From NCBI RefSeq assembly GCF_963663645.1, contig NZ_OY760501.1, forward strand, positions 1 through 51,395: 51,395 bases of DNA, in the 5' to 3' direction. The DNA is from an uncultured Trichococcus sp. GTDB taxonomy: Bacteria; Bacillota; Bacilli; Lactobacillales; Aerococcaceae. The position numbers and the translations under genes are program-made. The notes under the pieces were generated by a model, which worked only from the letters and a program-made list of their open reading frames with translations, did not search any database and was not told where the DNA came from. Each line of letters starts with the position of its first letter. The stretch's first letter is position 1. Shown here piece after piece: positions 43,927 to 51,395 of the stretch.

Positions 43927-46473
43927 TTATTTTCGGTTCCCGTTCCGATTCTGAATCTCTTTCGTCGGTTTTGTCGGATCTTCTGTTCGTTTCTGACGTA
44001 GATGTGTTCGCCCGTCTATTGCGCGAGTTTCCAAAATGGATTCTGAGATCGGGGTACTTGGACCGGAGTCCTCTTGTTGTAACACGTACCGCAAAGCCGG
44101 CTTTGAATCTGTTTGTACTGAAGATCTGTTTACTATCACGGCTTCTTGCATAGGAACGGACCTTCTGACAGAAGAATCCGTTTCATACTGAACGCGATTT
44201 GATTCCATAGGAGAATCCTCTACAATCTGTTCCATACGCGGTACATTAACCGTTCCGTCTGAATTGATTCGCGGGCGTGAACCCGTCGTTGTTTGGGAAA
44301 TATGCGTATTTACCGATTGTTCCATTCCGCTATTTTGAACGTTTACAGCAATATTTCTGTCTACTTGACTATTTATTCTATTTGAAATTTCTACGCTCTC
44401 AGAGCTTGATTTTGCGTTATTTGTGGCTGTTTCGTAAGGTTCCAGCGGTTGGAAGGCAGCGTCTTCTTCGTACAAGAGATTTTCCATACGTGGGACATTG
44501 ACCGTTCCATCCGAATTGATCCGCCCTTTAGTGCCTGTACTTCCAGTAGAAGTCAGTGCTGTCCTCTCCGTAATCACCCCTTCATTCCGTTCGTTTACAG
44601 CAACATTTCTTTCTGATAAGGTATTCCCTTGATTTACACGATCTATGCTTTGAGAAGAGCTGTTTTGGACCAATGAATGGCTATCAGCCCCTACAATGCT
44701 TGTTGGATCGCTCTCACCATCAGTATTTGCTTCTTCGAAAGACTGCTCCTGTAAAGAATCCAAGGATTGCCCTGCATGCGTAATCCCCGTTGTGGCGACA
44801 GAGTTTTTATTTTCATTCAAAGCAGAAGGATCCACACTTGGTGTACTAGTTCCCCCCTGTTTAGCCAACAGCGCATTTAAATCTTTTTTACCCGTCCCGT
44901 CTGTTCGGAGAGTTGCTTTTTCTGATGGTGTACCCGCTATTCCCACATCTGATTCAACCGATCCTGCTCCCAGTGGAGAATCTGCGCCTGTTGCTTGTGG
45001 GTCTTCCATTTCGTTTGTCATGCCCATTTGTTGTAAGTAGGTTTTAGCCTTTTCTGGATCATTTCCATTCAGCTGCAATGCTTTACCAGCATTTGTTTTC
45101 GTAGCCCCTGTTTCCATTGCCAAGTCATTCAATTTTCCTTGTTGAAAGCCTCCCTGGGCGAATGAATGCGCCAGGTCACTCGATCGCATAGCAGTCTGCG
45201 CTGTTTGCAATGGGTGCTTGAAACTGTTCATTTTGTCTTGCATACCGTTTTGCAGGTGATTTCCTATACCACCCGCCTCTTGGCGATGTTCATTCCATTT
45301 ACCTAATTTGTCTGCATTGTAGTCCATGCTGTTGCCAATTCCATTGGCAACTCCTTTGACCCCTCTGCCGAATGCCGCTCCTAACCGTGTGCCTGCATAC
45401 AAGCCCATAAAAGTCGCTTGCCCATCTTTTACACCCGCGTCAAAACCAAAAATTCGAGGAATGGTTTTTGTGCCGTCGATCACCACAAATGCCGCAACAA
45501 TCATAATCATGGCATTTAGAATGGGTACCTCGAAGAGGTCCATTGCCAAGATCCAGCTCGTAAACACCTGATACAGTCGCAGAATATAAAAAATGGAGAC
45601 GAACGTCGCAAAACCATTGATCATTTCTTTTAGAACCACTTTTGCTTTTTGGCCTGTCCCAATATCCGTGTTGATCGCAAAGGGCGCTACCAACTTCGTA
45701 GTAGCCAATTCGAATGCAACTGATATCAGTTTGAACGAAAAGAATATATAAATGACAATCAGCGATAAGAACTCCAACAGAATCACCAAAAAGTCATAGG
45801 AATAGCGGAAATAATACTCGTCCCAAAAACTAAAGAGACCACCATTATCCAGTTCCTCATCAACAACACTATCGCCAGTTGAAACAAGTTTGACACCTAA
45901 GACGTCCTCATCACTGTCTGCTGCTTCAGTGAGATCGAGTGCTTCAAAAGGTAATTCACGGGAGAGATTTTTTCTAGCTTCTAAGTTTTCCCATTCTCCA
46001 CTTTCCGCAAGAATTTCAATATCTGTGATATTGTCATACAAGACGTTCGCGGCCAACATAATGTTCCCTTCTTCGTCCGTACCCAAAGCAGCGACACTGG
46101 CATCTGCGATGGTCAGAAATTGGGTCATGGTCCATGGAATAGCGATAATGAACAGAACTCCCAGCACCGTATTACGGAATAAATCAGAAACGGTTTTTCT
46201 TTTCCCGAGAATAAAATTGTACCCCTGAAACATAAGGGCGATCGCTAGGAAAACAAAACTTGCCAATGCCAAATACTGGTAAAAATCCTGAACTTCCGGT
46301 TGATTAAAAAAGGCCAATATGCTCGCCAGATGATTAACCATCATTTCCATACCATTTGCCAATCCGTACAATAAACGAAATAAGAATTGTTCAACATAGC
46401 GGAAAATCCATGCAGGTATGGACCTCAGTTTAAATAAGTCAGCATACTGCATTAATATTTCTTTTGGAGTCAT
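43927..46473 (-). CDS. VirB6/TrsL-like conjugation channel protein with long repetitive tail
   Basis: The 848-residue protein has about 7-8 transmembrane helices in residues 1-340 (VEQFLFRLLYGLANGMEMMV, LASFVFLAIALMFQGYNF, VLGVLFIIAIPWTM, FLVILLEFLSLIVIYIFFSF and others), like VirB6/pLS20_p028-type proteins. Residues about 370-848 are cytoplasmic, low-complexity and contain two copies of a roughly 45-residue repeat with RINSDGTVNVPRME, separated by about 80 residues. The tail may interact with cell-wall or coupling proteins. It starts after a terminator hairpin with its own ribosome binding site. Confidence 0.88.
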   Translation of the reverse strand: MTPKEILMQYADLFKLRSIPAWIFRYVEQFLFRLLYGLANGMEMMVNHLASILAFFNQPEVQDFYQYLALASFVFLAIALMFQGYNFILGKRKTVSDLFRNTVLGVLFIIAIPWTMTQFLTIADASVAALGTDEEGNIMLAANVLYDNITDIEILAESGEWENLEARKNLSRELPFEALDLTEAADSDEDVLGVKLVSTGDSVVDEELDNGGLFSFWDEYYFRYSYDFLVILLEFLSLIVIYIFFSFKLISVAFELATTKLVAPFAINTDIGTGQKAKVVLKEMINGFATFVSIFYILRLYQVFTSWILAMDLFEVPILNAMIMIVAAFVVIDGTKTIPRIFGFDAGVKDGQATFMGLYAGTRLGAAFGRGVKGVANGIGNSMDYNADKLGKWNEHRQEAGGIGNHLQNGMQDKMNSFKHPLQTAQTAMRSSDLAHSFAQGGFQQGKLNDLAMETGATKTNAGKALQLNGNDPEKAKTYLQQMGMTNEMEDPQATGADSPLGAGSVESDVGIAGTPSEKATLRTDGTGKKDLNALLAKQGGTSTPSVDPSALNENKNSVATTGITHAGQSLDSLQEQSFEEANTDGESDPTSIVGADSHSLVQNSSSQSIDRVNQGNTLSERNVAVNERNEGVITERTALTSTGSTGTKGRINSDGTVNVPRMENLLYEEDAAFQPLEPYETATNNAKSSSESVEISNRINSQVDRNIAVNVQNSGMEQSVNTHISQTTTGSRPRINSDGTVNVPRMEQIVEDSPMESNRVQYETDSSVRRSVPMQEAVIVNRSSVQTDSKPALRYVLQQEDSGPSTPISESILETRAIDGRTHLRQKRTEDPTKPTKEIQNRNGNRK

Positions 46474-46487
46474 GCTATAGCTCCTTT

Positions 46488-46534
46488 CAAAAAAAGAAGT
46501 GGCTCCACTAAATTCGAATTTAGCACCACTTCTC
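46488..46534 (-). terminator. Terminator between lipoprotein/IS and VirB6-like gene
   Basis: AGAAGTGG (46495-46502) pairs with CCACTTCT (46526-46533), with inner AAATTCGAATTT, followed by a T run on the minus strand. It originally closed the coupling-protein and lipoprotein transcript; the IS now lies between gene and terminator. Confidence 0.75.
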
Positions 46535-46539
46535 TTTAT

Positions 46540-48347
46540 TAACTCAACTTTCGCACACTAAAAAATACCATATAGACTTGATACATCAACATTTCCAGCT
46601 ATAATATCCTGCATTCCCGAATTGTGTAACGAGAATGGCTGCAAACCTTGATATCAGTGGGTTTTTCCCTTGTTATAAATGCTGATTATAACGAGGTGGA
46701 ATTAATCTAAAAAATCTCTTAAAGCCTTGATGTTACTAAGTTTCTATAAAATCCTCGTTATAAATTTCCGGGAATGCAGGATAATATTATGCCGCTAAAG
46801 CACTTGGAAGCTGCTTTTCCGGTTGTGGGAATGCTCGTTTCAAGAAAGTTGGTAAATTATCGAAAACTCTATCCAGAAGGGACTCCACCATTTCTTCGGA
46901 CAGGACAGGTTCTTCCGTCAGGGAAGCCTTCAGACAGTCAAATACCAATAGAATCGCCTCTGCAAAGCGGATGTCCTCCAGTTCATCACAACACAAGAAG
47001 AACAGCTGACCGATGGTCCTGGGATCTTGCTCTTCGCGTGTACGAAGGGCGAGCATGATGTAACGGGTGAAGACAATTGTCGTGTGGGCTACCATCGCAT
47101 CGTAACTGCGACACTGGAACTCTTTTCCTAGCGCCAGATGTGACTTTGCCACCTTGAAGAAACACTCGATATCCCAGCGTTTGCCATAGAGACGCACAAT
47201 TTCTTCTTCAGGCAGATTGACATCCGTGGACAAGATTGCAAGCCAATTTTTGGAGCGATTTCGGTCACGCACGAAGACAATACGGGCCTGAATTTCTTTT
47301 TCATTATCGTCCAGTCCCAAGCTGACGACAACAGATGCGAGGATCTTGGCACGACCACGTTTTTTGCGCACAACTTGATACAACTGGGTCAGTGTATACT
47401 TTTGCCCTTCATACGTGTAGTAGACGCGGTGCATACGTTTCAGCATACAGACTACCTCGAGTGGATACTCCGAAACCACGCGCTTGATTACTTTTGGAAA
47501 TGCGAACCAACTATCGAAAAGTAACGTTCGAGCGCAGAGTTGGAGCGGATTTATATCATCAAGCAAGTCGAACAGCGCTTCCGTCGACTTTTTGACGGCT
47601 TCCTTCCGACGCTTGTAACCCACGGTGCGCTTATCTATGGTCGGGTTGATTTCCTGGAAACGGTTCGATTGTTTTTCTGAGCTCAATAAAGAGAACGCAA
47701 GCGGCACGAAAGTGTTCCCATCCGACCAACCCAAAGTCAGCATGCGAAAGCCACGGACGAACTTCCCAGTGGTATGATCATGAACTAGCGCAAGCATCTC
47801 GACCGATTTACTGCGGGCACGGCTGTATAAGGAATCGTCCAAAATCAGGACGCGTTCGCGGTTTTCTGAGACAAGTGGGAGCAATTTCTGGGTAATGACA
47901 TTTTGACTCAGCAGCAACAGAAATTTGCGCCAATTATAGGTTGCGTTGTTGAGCAAGCGATAAACCGCATCCTTGGCAGGAGCCTCTGGCTCCCGTCCGG
48001 ATTCCAATGTCCGATACAAATTTTTCTTTTGAAGGACCAATGAAAAGATGAACTGGACCAGCATTACTGGTGAAATGCCTGCTTCTTTCCGAATATTGGA
48101 TTGATTCAGTAACGTTCCCAGTTTCTGATTGCGAAAAAATTGATGAACGGAAGAATTAAGTTCCTGATTGATTTGATTTTCTGGTAAAATAGTAGCCATA
48201 AGACATCCCTCTTTCGTATGTGTTGTGTGGTAACTACATTTTACCAAAGAGAGGTGTCTTTTTGTGTACATTTTTGGTAGTTAAGTCTTTAAGAACATTG
48301 ATATATCAAAGGATTAAACAGATTTTTTAACTGCGAAAGTTGAGTTA
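46540..48347 (-). mobile_element. IS4-family insertion sequence, about 1.8 kb
   Basis: Terminal inverted repeats TAACTCAACTTTCGCA are identical at 46540-46555 and 48332-48347 (inverted), with further A/T similarity inside. One transposase gene fills most of it. I see no target-site duplication in the flanks. It inserted exactly at the last codon of the lipoprotein gene, whose stop TAA lies in the flank. A 150-base non-coding part near the left end is bounded by 15-base inverted repeats. Confidence 0.88.
46787..48199 (-). CDS. IS4-family DDE transposase
   Basis: From ATG 48199 (GAGGGA upstream) the protein has 470 residues. The DDE residues lie in VLILDDSLYSR, TLLFDSWFAFP and the C-terminal YREK-type motif YGKRWDIECFFKVAKSHLAL. 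The 24-residue upstream extension lacks a ribosome binding site. The gene is intact, so the element may be active. Confidence 0.93.
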   Translation of the reverse strand: MATILPENQINQELNSSVHQFFRNQKLGTLLNQSNIRKEAGISPVMLVQFIFSLVLQKKNLYRTLESGREPEAPAKDAVYRLLNNATYNWRKFLLLLSQNVITQKLLPLVSENRERVLILDDSLYSRARSKSVEMLALVHDHTTGKFVRGFRMLTLGWSDGNTFVPLAFSLLSSEKQSNRFQEINPTIDKRTVGYKRRKEAVKKSTEALFDLLDDINPLQLCARTLLFDSWFAFPKVIKRVVSEYPLEVVCMLKRMHRVYYTYEGQKYTLTQLYQVVRKKRGRAKILASVVVSLGLDDNEKEIQARIVFVRDRNRSKNWLAILSTDVNLPEEEIVRLYGKRWDIECFFKVAKSHLALGKEFQCRSYDAMVAHTTIVFTRYIMLALRTREEQDPRTIGQLFFLCCDELEDIRFAEAILLVFDCLKASLTEEPVLSEEMVESLLDRVFDNLPTFLKRAFPQPEKQLPSALAA

Positions 48348-48746
48348 TTAATCTTCTTCAATTAATTTCAAAACGTACTCATTTTTCGCTGTGCTTCCTA
48401 TTTCATCGGGATTATGCGTGAACCAAAAATATATATCATCTTCAATTCTTCCTGCGTAATATGTTTTCTCTCCCCATTCAACCAAGTAATAGCTAGTTTC
48501 GTCTGGTTCTTCTGCTACTTCCACCACTTCTGATGCCAATGTTTCACCATTTTCCGCTAATCCTGTTGCATAAATCTTTTCCTCTTCTGCCGTAAAGGTT
48601 ACGGTCGCATAATCTTTATTGGTCCGTAAATTTTCCACGCTGAACGTTTTCCCCACTAGTTCTAACGGATCTTTCACTGTTGTGCCGCAAGCCGCGAATA
48701 GGAAAAACAACGATAACAATAAAACATATCCGATTCTTTTTTTCAC
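48348..48746 (-). CDS. Conjugation-associated lipoprotein
   Basis: From GTG 48746 (AAAGGAG eight bases upstream) the product has 132 residues. It starts MKKRIGYVLLLSLFFLFAAC with a lipobox Cys at residue 20, so it is exported and lipid-anchored. The domain of about 110 residues is beta-rich and acidic (ATVTFTAEEEKIYATG, YYLVEWGEKTYYAGR). It overlaps the VirD4-gene end and is followed directly by the IS. Possible role in surface exclusion or channel; not recognised. Confidence 0.8.
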   Translation of the reverse strand: MKKRIGYVLLLSLFFLFAACGTTVKDPLELVGKTFSVENLRTNKDYATVTFTAEEEKIYATGLAENGETLASEVVEVAEEPDETSYYLVEWGEKTYYAGRIEDDIYFWFTHNPDEIGSTAKNEYVLKLIEED

Positions 48747-48760
48747 ACTGCTCACTCCTT

Positions 48761-51395
48761 TCAAGTCTCTGTTCTCAACCCCAACGCTATTTTTTGTGTA
48801 GACTTTCCATGCTTTCTATCTTCTTGGTCAAAATCAGATTCCTCAAATTCCTCTTCTTCCAGTAACAAATCCAAATCAATATATTCCAATGGTTTTCCTC
48901 GTAGAATATTTTGAATATCGTACGCGATATTTTCCAATGTCAGCCTATTCCCGTTACAGTCGATTTTATCCTGTTCCAAGACAAACGAAGTGAGCAAGCT
49001 CTTGATTTCATCTACCGTCAAATTCTTGTTCTTTCGATCAAACACAGCAACGGTTCCGTTCAAGAACGTATATTCAAGGATCATTTTTATTTCATTCCGC
49101 TGTCCTTCATTCAGCTGCATTCTCTGCGGGTTCTGTAGTTCTTCATAATCCACTTGTAGCGCGTGTAACTGTAATTCTGCATGCAACGAAGGAATGCGTA
49201 ATTCATGACGATCTTTTTCCGTATCAAAATCTTCCGATAAGTATTGGTACCGGTATTTCATACGGGTCTTTCCTGTATTGAAAATCGCTTTTGGTCGGAT
49301 ATCGCGTCCTTTCTTGTCTCGTCGCATGATCGATCGAATCACGACCATCTCGCCTTCCTGTAGCTGCATGAGCCTATTTTCGGAAAGTAACGGCTGCCGA
49401 TCCACACTCGTGGTGCGAGTAGAATCCAAATCCAACACTTTCCCGCTGCGGCTATCGATTTCAATGGTGCGGTAGCCGATCTTCTCACTGATTTCTTTTG
49501 CCGTCTCTTTGTTCGTTGTAAAAATGTATAAGTGGTTTTGGCAATTGTCCTTTATGGACGTCGCTTTATCTTTACCGTATAGTGAATCAATCTGATTGTA
49601 CCCCTGCACCACCAGCGCAAACAGAATATTTCTTCCGAGACAAACGGTCAGCATGCTATCCATTCCTTCAATGGGTGGCATGTTTCCGAATTCGTCCAAA
49701 ATGAACTGCACGCGTCTGTGTAATTTCTGACCCCGGGTAATCGTGGCTAGTTGACTCAACGTTTGATACATCTGTCGGACAAAAATTGAGCAGATAACAT
49801 GCATAGACGAGTCGTAATCAGGCACGACCATGAAGACGGCATACGAATCTGTGATATACAAGACTTCCAATGATTGAATGGCTCTTTCTTTTTCCGACAC
49901 GTCTTCACACCACTGCATGTGCGCAAAATCTTCAAACTCTTCTTTCCCATACTGATTGTGACCTTTTGAAACACGTTGGAAGCTATACATCACTGCTTGA
50001 TCCGGATTATCTCTTGGCACAAATTGGATCCGATCCCCATCTGCTAACGCGTAGTCAAAATGAAGGTGGAGTAACCCACATTGGGTCGTCGGACCGGAAA
50101 CGGCTTCTACACGCCCAATCTCCTTTCCAAAAGGTTGGGTTTGGTTCTTTCGGTAGAAAAGGACTTCAAAATCCTGTCCTTTCAGACGGATATCGGTCCG
50201 CAAATGAATTTGTTTCGGAAATCCGACGCGCGTCATATCAATGGAATTGATACTCGTTAATTTTGCAATGGCATCTCCTGTAAAAATCTCCAGTTTTGAA
50301 CTGGCCACAGAAAAGATCGAGCCGCGGGTATTCCCTTTGGCAAAATTACTGGTAGCGTATTGCTGTTTGGCCACACTGGTAGGCGGCAATCCTTCAAAAT
50401 ACTCGTCCAGGGCGTTGACTTCCGTTTTCCCGCCGTCTTTCGAATAATTTTTTGATCCCATTTCGCTCAAAAAGGACGCTACATTTTTCAACGTAATCCG
50501 CTCCGGGTGGTAATTATCCGCGTCATAGTACTCTTCACATAACGCTAAGATAATCGCAGAGACTAACGCTTGTGCGGAATTGTCCCAAAAAGGCTCCTTT
50601 GCGTTCGGGTTATTGTAAAGCGAAAACGTTAATGTTTTCGTGCGTTTTTGCGCTTCCGCATAGTCCCCCTTCTCAAAAGCTTGTTTCACCAATTCCAGCG
50701 GATTGTAGCTCATGCCTTCCGTCGGATTCAGAATATTCAATACTTCTACGCGATAGCCCCTTTTCCGCAACGTCTCATAGCTTGCAGTATACAATTCGCC
50801 TTTCGGATCATTGATTACCAAGTTCGGTTTTGCGCTAGCGCGAGAGTTGATATCAATCATCGGGAAAACCAACAGTTCCCCTTTCCCGGAGCGGGAAGTC
50901 CCGATTATCGCGGTGTTTTGTGTGCTTTCGTCCACAAATACCGTTTCCTTTACCCGCGATATCAACGTCCCACCTAAGCCATCCCATTCTTTTTTCTTTT
51001 CTGGAACCGCTGTGTAGGTACGGGAAATCTCTTCCAGCGTTGCTAAAGCACTGTCACCTTTTTGATTGCGATTCAAGGTACCATATCTGCTACGCAACTT
51101 AAACATGGTGTATAGGGCTACCCCGAAAGCAAGACCATAACTTCCCCAATGCAGCCAGGTGACCCCTCGGGTATCCGGATAAAAATTTCTCAGTTTGATA
51201 AAAGTCCTCCAATTGACACCCGAAAATCCCGTTAACAACTGAAAATCTGGCGCTGTAAGAAACAATACCAGCCGTGTGATCGTTTCAATCAGAAACGTAG
51301 CAGCAATAGCTGAACCTACAAATACAGTAACGCCAACGAAGAAAATCATGCCCCAGTTTCCCAGGTAGGCCGATAATCCTTTGTGGTTGCCTTCT
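48761..51395 (-). CDS. virD4: VirD4/TraG-type coupling protein (partial; N-terminus off window)
   Basis: The frame stays open through ATG 51349 to the window edge (HKGLSAYLGNWG precedes it), so the true start is probably outside. At least 877 residues. Two N-terminal helices (MIFFVGVTVFVGSAIAATFL and WGSYGLAFGVALYTMF), Walker A IIGTSRSGKGELLVFP, Walker B VQFILDEFGNMPP and a C-terminal extension of about 150 acidic residues. A beta-rich insert of about 90 residues splits the ATPase, as in the CD1115-type branch (from memory). It recruits the relaxase-DNA complex and pumps it to the channel. Confidence 0.93.
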   Translation of the reverse strand, partial: EGNHKGLSAYLGNWGMIFFVGVTVFVGSAIAATFLIETITRLVLFLTAPDFQLLTGFSGVNWRTFIKLRNFYPDTRGVTWLHWGSYGLAFGVALYTMFKLRSRYGTLNRNQKGDSALATLEEISRTYTAVPEKKKEWDGLGGTLISRVKETVFVDESTQNTAIIGTSRSGKGELLVFPMIDINSRASAKPNLVINDPKGELYTASYETLRKRGYRVEVLNILNPTEGMSYNPLELVKQAFEKGDYAEAQKRTKTLTFSLYNNPNAKEPFWDNSAQALVSAIILALCEEYYDADNYHPERITLKNVASFLSEMGSKNYSKDGGKTEVNALDEYFEGLPPTSVAKQQYATSNFAKGNTRGSIFSVASSKLEIFTGDAIAKLTSINSIDMTRVGFPKQIHLRTDIRLKGQDFEVLFYRKNQTQPFGKEIGRVEAVSGPTTQCGLLHLHFDYALADGDRIQFVPRDNPDQAVMYSFQRVSKGHNQYGKEEFEDFAHMQWCEDVSEKERAIQSLEVLYITDSYAVFMVVPDYDSSMHVICSIFVRQMYQTLSQLATITRGQKLHRRVQFILDEFGNMPPIEGMDSMLTVCLGRNILFALVVQGYNQIDSLYGKDKATSIKDNCQNHLYIFTTNKETAKEISEKIGYRTIEIDSRSGKVLDLDSTRTTSVDRQPLLSENRLMQLQEGEMVVIRSIMRRDKKGRDIRPKAIFNTGKTRMKYRYQYLSEDFDTEKDRHELRIPSLHAELQLHALQVDYEELQNPQRMQLNEGQRNEIKMILEYTFLNGTVAVFDRKNKNLTVDEIKSLLTSFVLEQDKIDCNGNRLTLENIAYDIQNILRGKPLEYIDLDLLLEEEEFEESDFDQEDRKHGKSTQKIALGLRTET

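Noticed and set aside
46532-48357. Target-site duplication of the IS4-family element
   Set aside because: The sequences on each side of the terminal repeats differ; no 8-12 base duplication is present.

Overview
This is a low-G+C Gram-positive sequence. Gene density, strong GGAGG-type ribosome binding sites, PTS transporters, a PRD regulator, GAACN4GTTC-type LexA boxes and a Lactobacillales-style type IV secretion cluster all point to Lactobacillales, most plausibly an Enterococcus or close relative (inference; no rRNA, tRNA or core housekeeping gene is present). The conjugation module, relaxase, oriT-like site, ArdC, insertion sequence and resolvase indicate a large conjugative plasmid or integrative conjugative element. 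No replication or partition gene is visible. The conjugation block (about 34.4-51.4 kb) looks richer in G+C than the sugar and defence blocks, suggesting a composite history.

Layout. 0-2.2 kb: a partial lipoprotein gene, a DUF6075-like gene, a 44-residue basic protein behind a LexA-box promoter, a LysR fragment and an HTH protein gene with similar palindromic repeats at both ends. 2.5-7.3 kb: a single-polypeptide (type ISP) restriction-modification gene broken by three +1 shifts. 7.7-8.6 kb: a serine resolvase and a small gene. 8.8-11.5 kb (minus): a CBASS-like anti-phage operon encoding a CD-NTase (one frameshift), an E2-like protein with a C-terminal SEC-C zinc motif, and a four-helix S-4TM-type membrane effector. 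Its promoter spacer holds a LexA box. 11.8-19.7 kb: a mannose-family PTS with an AlsE-like epimerase, HAD phosphatase and ManA, divergent from deoC, a GntR regulator and a Gfo/Idh/MocA oxidoreductase. 19.9-25.8 kb: a galactitol-family PTS with a PRD activator, YjbQ, a second epimerase and a 6-phospho-3-hexuloisomerase. 26-29.4 kb: plasmid-type accessory genes (SOS-boxed YolD, BRCT protein, RadC) and a gene-free stretch with nested hairpins. 29.8-33.6 kb: an alpha-glucoside PTS, 6-phospho-alpha-glucosidase and RpiR regulator. 34.4-51.4 kb (minus): ArdC, RHH proteins, relaxase, oriT, and a type IV secretion system running to a VirD4 coupling protein cut by the window end, interrupted by an IS4-family element.

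How it fits together. The element carries three carbohydrate uptake and catabolism modules as cargo, two anti-phage systems, an antirestriction protein beside oriT, and its own transfer machine. LexA boxes at three separate promoters (44-residue protein, CBASS, YolD) suggest that part of the cargo, including defence, is tied to the host SOS response. Six reading-frame breaks, all restorable by removing one base from a homopolymer, need to be resolved before any gene is called dead.
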